A DNA stretch of 40,251 nt from Nocardiopsis sp. JB363 (GCF_900143625.1 NZ_FRFF01000105.1:1-40251); one strand, 5' to 3'; numbered from the stretch's first letter, positions 8,521-16,904 are shown. The notes: generated by a model from the sequence alone, not told the origin. Program-made: numbers and translations.

Positions 8521-9039
8521 ATGACCACGGACAAACCCGCCTGGCTGATGACGCTGGATGAGTTGTCCGCGCTTCCTCTTCCTCCAGAGCCACCAGAGCT
8601 GACGCCGGAGGAGGGAGTCGCGCTGATCCGCGAGCTGAACGCTAAGAGCCGCTCAGTGACCATGGAGGAGTACGCCTTCCTCGCGCACCAGCCGCCCATC
8701 CGCGAGACAGCAGCCGTTGAGCGGGCCCTGGGTCACCTGCGTGAAGAGTTGCGTGCCACCCCGGAGGATCCGTTCTTGAAGGGTGTGCATGACGCCTTCG
8801 CCTGGGCTTATGGGCACCAGCAGCTGGGCCCGGTGTCGGGACAGCCCACCGAAAAGAAGCCGCCCCGGTGGTCAGACCTGGGTGAAGAGGCCACAGTGGC
8901 CGCTGACGCCTTGACCGGTGCACTAGATGATCCGCCGCAGCTTCCGCAGTCCTACATCGTGGGGGTGGAGCACACGATGCTCTGGCTCCAATGCGGAACA
9001 GATGACCCTCCGGCTGGGCCGCTCCAGCAACCCAGGTAG
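8521..9039 (+). CDS. Unknown protein following the relaxase
   Basis: A 172-aa protein starting at ATG 8521, with AAGGAG seven bases upstream and only 9 bases after the relaxase stop, so almost certainly co-transcribed. I do not recognise a family. The N-terminus is rich in proline and glutamate (LPLPPEPPELTPEEG), followed by a probably helical middle (residues 30-95) and a C-terminal helical part with an IVGVEHTMLWLQC segment. There is no signal peptide or membrane segment. The position suggests an accessory role in DNA transfer, but nothing in the sequence proves it. Confidence 0.75.
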   Translation: MTTDKPAWLMTLDELSALPLPPEPPELTPEEGVALIRELNAKSRSVTMEEYAFLAHQPPIRETAAVERALGHLREELRATPEDPFLKGVHDAFAWAYGHQQLGPVSGQPTEKKPPRWSDLGEEATVAADALTGALDDPPQLPQSYIVGVEHTMLWLQCGTDDPPAGPLQQPR

Positions 9040-9055
9040 AGGTGTCTGGAACGCG

Positions 9056-9089
9056 ACGGAGGCGCTACCCAACTGGGCAGCCCCTCCGT
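9056..9089. terminator. Bidirectional hairpin between convergent genes
   Basis: ACGGAGG...CCTCCGT forms an imperfect 16-bp stem (two mismatches, loop ACT) followed by the T-rich GTTCTCGTTCTT on the plus strand. It sits between the ends of the relaxase operon and the minus-strand transfer operon. Confidence 0.6.
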
Positions 9090-9099
9090 GTTCTCGTTC

Positions 9100-10251
9100 T
9101 TATCGGGGAGCGGACTTGCTCAAGCCGCGCACGAGCATCACCTGTTCGAGTGTGACCCCGTGCTCTCGCATGACCTGCTGCTCTCCCGGAGTACGTCCCC
9201 CCGTCACCATCATGGGCAGCACGCTGTCGCGGATCGTGGCGTACAACCGGGCCAGGGTGTCGTACTCGCGGGCCACACGCTCAAAGGACGGGTCCTTGTG
9301 CGTGTACAGCGCCTTCATCAGCGACTCGATCTTTGGGGCCTGGCTCAGGTCATCGGGTGCCACGACCCGGTAGGCCAGCAACACCCGGGCCGCGTCCCGG
9401 GTCGCCTCCCGGTGGGCACCAGGAGAGGCATCCACCTGGTCCACGACCGTCATGGACTCGGTGAACGCTCGCTGCATCCGGGTGCGTAGCTCATCCGCAG
9501 TGATGTGGTGTTCGTCCATCAGCTGGGCTACCCGATCCTCATCCCCGGCACGGTCGGCCAGGTAGATCTGCCCCAGGGCCATCTGCCGCACGTGCTCTTC
9601 GACGTGGTCGCGATCGGAGCGGGTCGTCTGACCCACCGTGTGTTCCTTCGTTCCGCAGTTGTAGGTCTTGCGAGCTGTGTCGATGCTGTCGATCATGTCG
9701 TTCAGCGAGCGACGCCAGTCCACCTCGTGGTGGACGCGGCGGCCCGGGTGCTTGTAGGCCTGTTGGTAGGAGACGTAGAGCAGGCTCAGGTCACGCAGCA
9801 TGTCCGTGTGCCTCATCCAGCACGTGGGGATCTTCTCCGCGGTCTGGGGCCACCACCGGAACAGGGCGTGCTCCATCCAGTCCGCCAAGGCCTTGATCGC
9901 AGCGATCCCCTCATCCCCGCTCATCAAGGGCCAGTCCCAAGGTTGTGGCGGGGGCGTGGGCGCATCCTCGTTCGCGGTGAGCTGCTCCATGGTCTTGCGT
10001 AGTTCGGCCACGTTCTCCGCGAGCGAGGTCAGATCGGTGCGGAGCGCCTTCACTCGTTCCTGGCCAGCCTGAAACGTTTCCAGGTGGCCCGCCAGTTCCT
10101 TGACACGTTCGTCCAAGCGGCCCATGTCCGTGCTCACCACGGACAGCGCGGTCATCATCGGTGCCACCTCAGCGGCGGAGCCGCCCCGACCCTCGGTCGG
10201 AGCGGCCCCGTCCACCAGATGACGCCGCAAATCATCGGCGTCCATCGTCAT
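9100..10251 (-). CDS. DUF4913-like transfer-operon protein with N-terminal coiled coil
   Basis: A 383-aa protein. Its ATG at 10251 overlaps the coupling-protein stop (ATGA), so it is the last gene of the transfer operon. Residues 40-95 form a coiled coil (heptads around DRLDERVKELAGHLETF). Residues 100-190 resemble DUF4913: a tryptophan-rich block with ALFRWWPQTAEKIPTCWMRH and DMLRDLSLLYVSYQ, common beside actinobacterial plasmid conjugation genes. The C-terminal 190 residues are helical and unassigned. There is no membrane segment. It is likely a cytosolic partner of the coupling protein or relaxosome; that role is inferred from operon position only. Confidence 0.75.
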   Translation of the reverse strand: MTMDADDLRRHLVDGAAPTEGRGGSAAEVAPMMTALSVVSTDMGRLDERVKELAGHLETFQAGQERVKALRTDLTSLAENVAELRKTMEQLTANEDAPTPPPQPWDWPLMSGDEGIAAIKALADWMEHALFRWWPQTAEKIPTCWMRHTDMLRDLSLLYVSYQQAYKHPGRRVHHEVDWRRSLNDMIDSIDTARKTYNCGTKEHTVGQTTRSDRDHVEEHVRQMALGQIYLADRAGDEDRVAQLMDEHHITADELRTRMQRAFTESMTVVDQVDASPGAHREATRDAARVLLAYRVVAPDDLSQAPKIESLMKALYTHKDPSFERVAREYDTLARLYATIRDSVLPMMVTGGRTPGEQQVMREHGVTLEQVMLVRGLSKSAPR

Positions 10252-12431
10252 CCCTCATCCTCATCCCACGGCATCCGGGCCCGCTTGGGGGCCGGGTGGT
10301 CCTCACCCTCAGTCGGCAGCGGCTTCGTGCGGGACAGGTCCCACGGCGCCGGGTGCAGGGAACCAGCCCGTTTCGTCGACGAAGTGTCGGGCCCTGCGGG
10401 AGGCGTCGGCGACGAAGTCGGTCGCCGCAGCGGCGGCGGAGTGTCCAGGCCCGATCCGCCAACTTCGCCCCGACCCAGCCCCCGGACCGCCGGCCCAGGC
10501 TTCGGAGCCGTGCCACGTGCCCGGACGCGCTCGGTAGCCATCGAGGGCATCGGCTGAGTGGGCGCTTCCGTCTTCGACGTCTCCTTCTGCGTCGGTTCCT
10601 CGAACACTGCTGCGTCGTCGGTACCTGTGGCCACCATCCGCAGCGGCCGGGTCCCTGCTGCGGGCTGTTCCATCCGCTCGCGCAGCTGGAGGTCGACCTC
10701 GGGCACCTGGGCGTGTTCCGGCGCGGCCAGCCCCTCGGGCATCCGACTCTTCCAGCGCCGAACTTCCGGGCGCAGCCATACCCGGGGCGTGCGCACCAGC
10801 GCGGGCGGCCCGTCGCCGTGCAGGACGATGGCGTGGAAGGCGGGCATGCTCAGGTCGTCGATCACGTCCATGGTCTCGAAGGTCTTCTCCCGCTCACGGA
10901 CCTTCTCGCCCTTGTGGTTGTAGGAGGAGTGCACGCGATCCCGGCCGCGTACCCGCACCTTCCTGCCCAGTTCACGGACGCGGCTGATCACCTCCTTCTC
11001 GTTGGTGCCGCCGTAGACCACGATGTGCGAGGCGCACGCCCACAGGGACTCGGCTCCCTGGGGCCCGTAGCGTTTGACCACCTGTGACCAGGTCTGGGCG
11101 TAGACGCGGATGCGCACCCCGCACCCGCCCATCCAGGACGCCCACGCATCTACCGGGACCGGTGCCGTGTTGGCGATCTCGTCCAGCTCCATGTCGATGG
11201 GCATCGGCAGCCGCCCGTCAGGCGAGGCCGCGGCCGCCTGGCGTACCTCGTGGGCGATCTCGGCCAGCAGTGCGCTGAAAAGCGGGCGGGTCACCGAGTC
11301 GTCGCCGTTGCTGACCAGGTAGAGCGTCGAGCGGTCGGTGTCGGAAACGAACTCGGCCGGGTCGAACCACGCGGGCAGGCCCAGCTCCTGTTGGGCGTCA
11401 TCGCTGTGGGCCAGCATGCGACTGATACCGGGGTGCGTCATGAACTGCAACACCCCGCTCAGGGTCGTGGACACCGACTGCTGGGTGCGGTCGGGCATGT
11501 TCTGCAAGAACCTCTGGATGACCTGACGCTGTGCCGAGTTCGCGTTCTCCGCCTCGCGCAGGATCCGCAGCGGAGTGTCGTCGGAGCCGCTGACCCAGGC
11601 GTAGACGTGGCGCATGTCGTAGCCCACCTGCGCGGCGGCGTGCAGGTACCCGGCGAGCACCATGCACGCCTGGTTGTTCCAAAAGTCGGCGTCGGACAAT
11701 CCGCCCGAGTCCTGGGAGGAGACCATCCGACCGGCCTTGCGCACGGCCACCCGAGGATCCCGGCAGCCTGACACCGGGTCCCAGCGCAGCGTTGAGGCGT
11801 ACTTGCCGACCCCCTCAGGATCCCAGACGTAGATCCGCCCCTTCTCCGAGCGGGGACCCACCGTTTTGGACAGGGCGTCATCGCGGATCGAGGTCGCGAT
11901 GACCTTGCCGGGCGCGTCCAGGATCCTTTCCCCGGAGGCCCCGGTCTTACCGCGGCGCGGGCCGGCCAGGACGAAGACCACCGACTCCGGGCCCGCCACG
12001 ATCTTGCGCCGGAACACCCATCCCCAGGCGTAGCCGAGCAGGGTCGCGTACTCCTTCCACCCGCCGGGCCGGCGCATCTGCCACCACGTCAAGTCCCGGC
12101 GCACCACACGTGCGGTCCGGCGTGCCCGAGGCAGCCCGAGCACACGCCAGCGCTCCCAACCACCGATCCACCCCGGCCCGGGGTGGAGCCGCAACACCGC
12201 TCGCCACCGCAACGGCAGGACCGGGCGACGACGCCCACCGGGCAGACTGCGCTGGACCGCGCCGGTGACCATCGCGATGATCACGATGAGCACCAGGGCG
12301 CCGATCAGGTAGGGCATCGGGACCAGGTCCCAGGGCATAGGGGCGTGGATTTCGGGCACCTCGCCCGAGTCCGCAAGGATCATGGTCTGTGCTCCGGGGG
12401 CTACGGGGGTCTGCGTGATTACCCTGCTCAC
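10248..12431 (-). CDS. VirD4/TraG-type conjugative coupling protein (T4CP)
   Basis: A 727-aa protein with one N-terminal membrane segment (about residues 38-58, LIGALVLIVIIAMVTG). Walker A is GPRRGKT (157-163) and the Walker B-like motif is MELDEIAN near residue 420, with a TraG/VirD4 ATPase core to about residue 560. The last 150 residues are proline-rich and disordered, ending in an acidic DEDEG tail. T4CPs are hexameric inner-membrane ATPases that pass the relaxase-DNA complex to the transport channel. Its start overlaps the upstream gene by four bases and its stop overlaps the downstream one, so it sits in the middle of a tight operon. No VirB4-type ATPase was found, so the channel may be host-encoded or of a minimal actinobacterial kind. 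Confidence 0.92.
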   Translation of the reverse strand: MSRVITQTPVAPGAQTMILADSGEVPEIHAPMPWDLVPMPYLIGALVLIVIIAMVTGAVQRSLPGGRRRPVLPLRWRAVLRLHPGPGWIGGWERWRVLGLPRARRTARVVRRDLTWWQMRRPGGWKEYATLLGYAWGWVFRRKIVAGPESVVFVLAGPRRGKTGASGERILDAPGKVIATSIRDDALSKTVGPRSEKGRIYVWDPEGVGKYASTLRWDPVSGCRDPRVAVRKAGRMVSSQDSGGLSDADFWNNQACMVLAGYLHAAAQVGYDMRHVYAWVSGSDDTPLRILREAENANSAQRQVIQRFLQNMPDRTQQSVSTTLSGVLQFMTHPGISRMLAHSDDAQQELGLPAWFDPAEFVSDTDRSTLYLVSNGDDSVTRPLFSALLAEIAHEVRQAAAASPDGRLPMPIDMELDEIANTAPVPVDAWASWMGGCGVRIRVYAQTWSQVVKRYGPQGAESLWACASHIVVYGGTNEKEVISRVRELGRKVRVRGRDRVHSSYNHKGEKVREREKTFETMDVIDDLSMPAFHAIVLHGDGPPALVRTPRVWLRPEVRRWKSRMPEGLAAPEHAQVPEVDLQLRERMEQPAAGTRPLRMVATGTDDAAVFEEPTQKETSKTEAPTQPMPSMATERVRARGTAPKPGPAVRGLGRGEVGGSGLDTPPPLRRPTSSPTPPAGPDTSSTKRAGSLHPAPWDLSRTKPLPTEGEDHPAPKRARMPWDEDEG

Positions 12432-14050
12432 AGGGCACCTCCCATACTGTCATCGGACCCAGCAGTCGCACCGGTACCAGTGAGACCGGATTCGGACACG
12501 AACGTGCGGATGTAGTGGGCGACCTTCGCCGGAGTCAGTGCCACGCCGTGGCGCTCGACGAACTCCTGGCCCAGCTCGGTGAAGAAGTCCGGGTTTCCGT
12601 ACCGGGGATCTCCCCGACGCGCCAGGCGACCGTAGAGGTGCTGAACCTGGGCGTTGCCGCTGAGCCGGTCGAACAGTTCCTGGTGCTCAGTGCTCAGCTC
12701 GGAGACGCGCTGCTCAGATCGCTGGCGCATCTGCTGCTCCTGCGCGAGGGTGCTGCGCACCGACTCCAGCTCACGCCCGTACTGCTCTCCCTGCGTGGCC
12801 GATGCGCGGACCCGCTCCAGCTCGGAGCGCAGACGCTCCTGGTCCCGCTGGTGACCAGTCACCGCGGACTCCAGCGCGTGCACCTTCTGGTCGTACTCGG
12901 ACCGTAGCTGCGTGAGCGCCTGGTCGTACTGGGCCTTGAGGCCTTCACGGTCCTGTCCGTGGCCCCGCTCCAGCTCCTCCACACGGGAGGCCTGCTCGGA
13001 GATGGCGGTGTTGGCCCGGTCCCGCTCGGCCGTGATGGCGTTCGTGGCGCGCTGACGCTCCTTGCGGATCGCTTCCTCCGCACGCGCTTTCTCCTCAGAC
13101 CGAACCCGGGCAACCTCAGCGGAAGCTCGCTCCTCCGCCTCGTTCGCCCTGCGCGCGTAGTCGGACTCAGCCTCTGTGATCGCAGCAGCGGACCGGCTTT
13201 CGATCTCAGCGACGACCGCCTTGGCCTTCGTGGCCTCTGCCAGCGCTTCCCGGGCCTTGTCGCTTTCCAGGGTGCGGCCCGGTGCGTAGGCGACTTCAGC
13301 CAGGAACCATTGCCTGAACAGAGTGAAGGTCTTCCAGGGTGAGAAGAGAAGCCGGACGAACCAGAGCAGCACGCCGATGAGGACCTGGATGAGAACGGCG
13401 ATGACGGACCAGATCGAGGCCTGCTCCAGCGGCTTGCCGCGCCGTTCCATCGCGCGGCGCTGGATCTCCCAGACGATCATGTCGGTGCCGATGACGTAGA
13501 GCAGGGAGGGGCCCATCCAGACGAGGATGTGGCCGGTCCAGACGAGAAGTCCAGAGTCCGCCGGAACGTCGATCCGCGCTCCGTTCATCAGCACGGAGGC
13601 CACAGCGCAGCCCAGGTTCGCGACTCGGGCGCGGAAGGCGTTGTCGCCGCGCATCGCGGTGGCGAGCGCGAGGATCGCGAAACTCGCGGCAGCCACATCC
13701 CACGCGGCGGCGGCCAACTGGACCGCGAGTGAGGTCTCCCCCGCCTGCCCTTCGCCCTTGATCATGTCGGTGTAAATGAGCTGGGCTTCGTAGGAGACAT
13801 ACATCGTGATCGCGGTGACCGCGATGATGCCGATGAAGGCCAGAGTGATGGCCACGTTGTAGCCGCGATCGGTCTTGGCGGAAGTGTCATCTTCCTGCTG
13901 GTCCTTCGGTGTCTTCGCGGAGGACCCGTGACGGAACGGGTTCCAGGACACCGTGGTGTATCTGCGTTCGGTGCCATCGCCGTCGCGGACGGTGCCGTGA
14001 GTATCAGGCACAGGTGCCTGGTCGGGTGGGGTGCTGCGTACCATTGACAT
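12428..14050 (-). CDS. DUF2637/SpdB-like membrane and coiled-coil transfer protein
   Basis: Start ATG 14050 is chosen for the AAAGGA ten bases upstream; an in-frame start at 14164 lacks support. The protein is 540 aa. Residues about 60-250 contain four or five hydrophobic segments (for example AITLAFIGIIAVTAITMYV and VIAVLIQVLIGVLLWFV), resembling the DUF2637/Spd family of actinobacterial plasmid spread proteins. A coiled coil of about 200 residues rich in Glu/Arg/Ala follows, then a small globular end (QVQHLYGRLARRGDPRYGNP) that looks like the helix-turn-helix tail seen in related proteins. It may scaffold the transfer complex at the membrane; that is inferred. It overlaps the coupling-protein start by four bases. 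Confidence 0.75.
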   Translation of the reverse strand: MSMVRSTPPDQAPVPDTHGTVRDGDGTERRYTTVSWNPFRHGSSAKTPKDQQEDDTSAKTDRGYNVAITLAFIGIIAVTAITMYVSYEAQLIYTDMIKGEGQAGETSLAVQLAAAAWDVAAASFAILALATAMRGDNAFRARVANLGCAVASVLMNGARIDVPADSGLLVWTGHILVWMGPSLLYVIGTDMIVWEIQRRAMERRGKPLEQASIWSVIAVLIQVLIGVLLWFVRLLFSPWKTFTLFRQWFLAEVAYAPGRTLESDKAREALAEATKAKAVVAEIESRSAAAITEAESDYARRANEAEERASAEVARVRSEEKARAEEAIRKERQRATNAITAERDRANTAISEQASRVEELERGHGQDREGLKAQYDQALTQLRSEYDQKVHALESAVTGHQRDQERLRSELERVRASATQGEQYGRELESVRSTLAQEQQMRQRSEQRVSELSTEHQELFDRLSGNAQVQHLYGRLARRGDPRYGNPDFFTELGQEFVERHGVALTPAKVAHYIRTFVSESGLTGTGATAGSDDSMGGAL

Positions 14051-14132
14051 GCGGATCCTTTCGGGGACTCGTGGCCCCGATCGGCGCGTTTTCTTGGTGG
14101 AAGGGGCGCCGGTCGGGCTCTTTCGCAGGTGC

Positions 14133-14339
14133 TCAGACCTTGCGCTTCTCCGCGAACTCCTCAATCGCCTTTTTCAGTGCGTCCTGTGTGCTCAAGTCAT
14201 CCAGAGCCGCAGCGATCTTCAGTCGCTGCCGTAGGCCCCGTGGAATCCGGGCACTGACCTGGACGATGTCGGTAGGGCTTTCTGTCGCGGCTGCGGGCAT
14301 ATCACCCTGCTCCTCCTGGTGTCGGTCCTGGCTGCTCAC
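14133..14339 (-). CDS. Small ribbon-helix-helix regulator at the head of the transfer operon
   Basis: A 68-aa protein from GTG 14339, with GGAGG eight bases upstream. Residues 24-66 fit a CopG/Arc-type ribbon-helix-helix: strand TDIVQVSARIP, then helices GLRQRLKIAAALD and STQDALKKAIEEFAEKR. Such dimers bind tandem operator sites through the beta strand. It is the first gene of the minus-strand transfer operon and faces an array of 17-bp-spaced GCTAGCA-like sites (14387-14444). It is therefore probably an autorepressor, or a TraY/MobC-like relaxosome factor. The same motif precedes the operon at 20724, so it may control both. Confidence 0.8.
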   Translation of the reverse strand: MSSQDRHQEEQGDMPAAATESPTDIVQVSARIPRGLRQRLKIAAALDDLSTQDALKKAIEEFAEKRKV

Positions 14340-14386
14340 TCGTGCCTCCGTTGATCGGTGATGTGGCAGAGCAAGTGTGCTACGGA

Positions 14387-14444
14387 TCTAGCTCGTTGCG
14401 CATTCTAGCGATTTAACTTTGCTAGCAATGTTGACATGCTATCA
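14387..14444. promoter_or_regulatory. Operator array, four GCTAGCA-like sites at 17-bp steps
   Basis: Seven-base sites begin at 14387 (TCTAGCT), 14404 (TCTAGCG), 14421 (GCTAGCA) and 14438 (GCTATCA), each exactly 17 bp apart. TAACTTTGCTAGCAATGTTG (14414-14433) matches 20676-20695 at 19 of 20 bases. The array lies between the divergent RHH gene and the small gene at 14514, and the region is AT-rich for this replicon. It is probably an operator with overlapping divergent promoters. Confidence 0.75.
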
Positions 14445-14513
14445 ATCGTGCTGCATGGTGTCAATGGGAAACCGATCCGGGCACATCACGTGACCAGTAC
14501 CAACGGGAGAGCC

Positions 14514-14666
14514 ATGTCTGAGAACGCCGTCACCCTCATCGACCGCCCGTACACGACCGTCCAGGTCACCCGGCCCGACCAGGAGCCCATCCCGGCTCCC
14601 ACCGCTGCCGAAGCCGAGATGCTCGCGCCCTTGGGCGAGATGGTCGGCCTGCAAGTGTGGGCCTAG
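14514..14666 (+). CDS. Small unknown protein, 50 aa
   Basis: Starts at ATG 14514 with GGGAGA five bases upstream; an upstream in-frame start at 14436 lacks a ribosome site and lies inside the operator array. The product, beginning MSENAVTLIDRPYTTVQVT, is 50 aa, without cysteines or a membrane segment, and ends GLQVWA. I do not recognise it. It is divergent from the transfer operon, downstream of the 17-bp operator array, and followed 89 bases later by another small gene. It could be an antagonist or partner of the RHH regulator; a peptide-product precursor is possible, but no modifying enzymes lie beside it. Confidence 0.5.
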   Translation: MSENAVTLIDRPYTTVQVTRPDQEPIPAPTAAEAEMLAPLGEMVGLQVWA

Positions 14667-14755
14667 TCCTACCCAAAGACACAGAAAGGCCCCGGGGCCA
14701 CATCCGCCAAGAAGTCACCCCGAGGCCGCCAACCAATGGAAGGCAGGAACATCCT

Positions 14756-14890
14756 ATGTCCGCGATTCACCTTCTGACGGTGTGCTGGTTCGAGATCCTG
14801 AGCGCCACGTGCAGCCGGTGCGGTCTGAAGTACAACAAGAAGGACCCCGTGGACCGGGACTATCACGAGAAGCCCAAAGGCTGCCGGTAG
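14756..14890 (+). CDS. Small cysteine-containing unknown protein, 44 aa
   Basis: Starts at ATG 14756, with GGCAGGAA about 8 bases upstream. The 44-aa product has a hydrophobic N-terminus (IHLLTVCWFEIL) and a basic C-terminus with CSRCGLKYNKK and a last cysteine in KGCR, so a small zinc site is conceivable. It ends just before a strong bidirectional terminator. I cannot assign a function. Confidence 0.45.
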   Translation: MSAIHLLTVCWFEILSATCSRCGLKYNKKDPVDRDYHEKPKGCR

Positions 14891-14899
14891 TCTCTAAGT

Positions 14900-14937
14900 G
14901 CTGTGGGCCCCACCGAGACATCGGTGGGGCCCACAGC
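14900..14937. terminator. Bidirectional terminator between the small genes and parB
   Basis: A perfect 17-bp stem (14900-14916 with 14921-14937) with loop GACA. It lies between the stop at 14890 on the plus strand and the parB stop at 14947 on the minus strand. Confidence 0.8.
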
Positions 14938-14946
14938 CATCTGTAC

Positions 14947-15975
14947 CTACAGGCGTTCGAGGATCGCGGCCGCGAGCTTCTCCGCCCGCTCACGTCCGTA
15001 GGCCGCCACGATCTCGTCGGCCGCCTCAGTCGGTTCCCACTGCAGATCCAGCATGAGCTGGACCGGTGCTGCGCCCGAATCCTTATGTTCACCCGCGTCG
15101 ACCGTCTGGCCCTTCGTGGTAGCAGGCGGTACAGGATCAGGACCTGGCTTTAGCCCCGCTGCAGGGGCCGGAGCGGGCATTGACCCCTCGTTATCGGTAA
15201 CCGGCTCCGAGCCAACCGGCCCGGTCGATGCTCTGCCGCTGTCGTTTTCCAGATCCGGATCAGCTTGAGACAGAGCCCCGTTAACCCGGTTAATGCCCTT
15301 CTCCCACGCGGGCATTTGGTCCTCAGGGACCCGAGCCCCCAAGGACCGAGCCTCTTTGACCTTCAACTCACCCGATCGGAGCTTCTCCTTCAACTCGGGC
15401 ACGAGGTTCAACAGGGCCAGCCGCTGAGACACCCAGGCTGTGCTGTACCCGATCTGACGGGCGGCCTCGGCCTGTGACCCGAAGTCGTCGACGAGCGCAG
15501 CGACCTCACGTGCTTCCTCCAACGGCGCCAGGTTCTTGCGGTGGATGTTCTCCACGAGTGCTGAGGCCCGAAGCTCCGCAGCGTTCGCTGGCGACTCGGC
15601 CACGTCGATCTTCAATACATCCAACCCAGCCCGCCGAGCTGCCTCAAGCCGCCTGTGGCCGTAGAGCACTACGAACCGGGCCTCTTCACCGATCCTGTCC
15701 GTATGCTGCGGCTTGATCTTGAGGAACTCCGACCGTGAGATCACCGTGATCGCCTGGAGCTGCCCCCGTACCCGCAGGCTCTCCGCCAACTCGTCCAGGT
15801 CGCCCAGGTCCTCACGGCCGTTGTCAGGGTTGCCAGCCAACTCCTCCAACCGCGCCCGCACCGTCACCTGCGAACCGCCCGTCAGACGCCGGTCCTGAGT
15901 GGACTCCTCCATCAGGGACGGCTCACTAGAGGCCCGCCGAGTCGACCCGATCTTTACCTTGTCGCGCTTAGCCAC
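14947..15975 (-). CDS. parB: ParB-family partition protein
   Basis: From GTG 15975, which overlaps the parA stop by eight bases, the protein is 342 aa. It has the ParB N-terminal domain: DLDELAESLRVRGQLQAITV, then the nucleotide-binding box YGHRRLEAARRAG, then ENIHRKNLAPLEEAREVAAL. A helix-turn-helix follows (SQAEAARQIGYSTAWVSQRL). A disordered Pro/Ala linker precedes a C-terminal dimerisation-like helical end (ADEIVAAYGRERAEKLAAAILERL). ParB loads on parS and activates ParA. A 17-bp parS-like palindrome lies in its own coding sequence (15279-15295), with an identical copy upstream of parA. Confidence 0.93.
   Translation of the reverse strand: MAKRDKVKIGSTRRASSEPSLMEESTQDRRLTGGSQVTVRARLEELAGNPDNGREDLGDLDELAESLRVRGQLQAITVISRSEFLKIKPQHTDRIGEEARFVVLYGHRRLEAARRAGLDVLKIDVAESPANAAELRASALVENIHRKNLAPLEEAREVAALVDDFGSQAEAARQIGYSTAWVSQRLALLNLVPELKEKLRSGELKVKEARSLGARVPEDQMPAWEKGINRVNGALSQADPDLENDSGRASTGPVGSEPVTDNEGSMPAPAPAAGLKPGPDPVPPATTKGQTVDAGEHKDSGAAPVQLMLDLQWEPTEAADEIVAAYGRERAEKLAAAILERL
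15279..15295 (-). repeat. parS-like palindrome, copy inside parB
   Basis: CGTTAACCCGGTTAATG on the plus strand is the exact reverse complement of 16888-16904. The core TTAACC-G-GGTTAA is a dyad with a one-base centre. Two identical 17-mers in one partition locus, one inside a coding region, suggest a ParB binding site. Confidence 0.6.
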
Positions 15976-16825
15976 GGGTTGCCTCCAGCACCGGGGCGAA
16001 CAGCGCATCGGTGAATGCCTTGTACTCGATCATCGCCTTGCACCGCGGGTCGTACATCGACAGAGGTTCCTTCGCAAAGGAGGCCTCGCCCACGCGGACC
16101 GTGTCGCTGATCGTGGCGTGGAAGGCCTCCGGGTAGTCCTCCTGCAACTGCGCCACGACCGCCTCGGTCAAGTTCGCGTTGGGTTTGGCCATCGTGCACA
16201 GCACTCCGACCGTCCGCTGCTCCTTGTTCAGCCGACGTCGCACACGCGCCAGGGTTTCGTTCAACTGGCCGATCCCCATGAAGTCCAACCCGCCCGCCTT
16301 GGCGGGGATGATGACCGCCGACGCTGCCACCAGGGCTGTCGCCGTGACCTGGCGCAGGCTTGGCCCACAGTCGATGAGCGTGATCGTGCCGCGCTGCTGC
16401 GCCTCTTCCAGGACATCGCGCAGGATCGTGTCCTTGCCTGGCATGTCGACTTGCTCGAACTGCTTGAGCGATTCGAACGACGGCACCAGGTGCAGTGACC
16501 CTTCGGCCGTGACCGGCCACAGCGCCTGGTCGAAGGAGGCTTCCTCGGTGAGCACGTGGAACAGGTCGTACTGCTTTTCCAGAGGGGTGTCGTCCCAGTG
16601 CGGCGGCAACCATCCAGTCGTGGACCCTTCCTGTTCGTCCGCGTCGATCAGGGTTACTGACACCCCCCGCGAGGCCAGGTAGCCAGCGATGGTGACAGCG
16701 GTCGTGGTCTTTCCGACACCTCCTTTCTGGTCGACGATCGCGACGATCTCGCCAGGGTGGACAAGGGCTTCCTCGGGGACGACCTGCGCTGTCGCAGGAT
16801 CAGCTTGCGTACTACTCACGGCCAT
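15968..16825 (-). CDS. parA: ParA-family partition ATPase
   Basis: A 285-aa protein from ATG 16825, with AGGA ten bases upstream. The deviant Walker A motif is KGGVGKTTT (34-42). A Walker A' region is at LIDADEQEGSTTGWLP, the Walker B-like motif at ITLIDCGPSL, and the C-terminal half follows the Soj/ParA fold. It has no N-terminal helix-turn-helix, so it belongs to the short type Ib-like or Soj-like group and ParB is the likelier repressor. It drives plasmid segregation over the nucleoid. It is in an operon with parB. The parS-like site 63-79 bp upstream of its start may also serve as its operator. Confidence 0.95.
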   Translation of the reverse strand: MAVSSTQADPATAQVVPEEALVHPGEIVAIVDQKGGVGKTTTAVTIAGYLASRGVSVTLIDADEQEGSTTGWLPPHWDDTPLEKQYDLFHVLTEEASFDQALWPVTAEGSLHLVPSFESLKQFEQVDMPGKDTILRDVLEEAQQRGTITLIDCGPSLRQVTATALVAASAVIIPAKAGGLDFMGIGQLNETLARVRRRLNKEQRTVGVLCTMAKPNANLTEAVVAQLQEDYPEAFHATISDTVRVGEASFAKEPLSMYDPRCKAMIEYKAFTDALFAPVLEATRG

Positions 16826-16887
16826 CTCGCTTTCCTGGAGGACTCACGAACGTGTTCCAGCATGGCACCGTCCACGTCGGTCGTAGG

Positions 16888-16904
16888 CATTAACCGGGTT
16901 AACG
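16888..16904 (+). repeat. parS-like palindrome, copy upstream of parA
   Basis: CATTAACCGGGTTAACG lies in the 205-bp divergent region between parA and the XRE regulator. It is identical, inverted, to 15279-15295. A role as parS, or as operator of parAB, is inferred from position and symmetry. Confidence 0.6.

Noticed and set aside
14514..14890. Two small genes considered as peptide natural-product precursors
   Set aside because: No modifying enzymes lie beside them, there is no typical leader/core cleavage motif, and the flavoprotein is 3.4 kb away in another unit.
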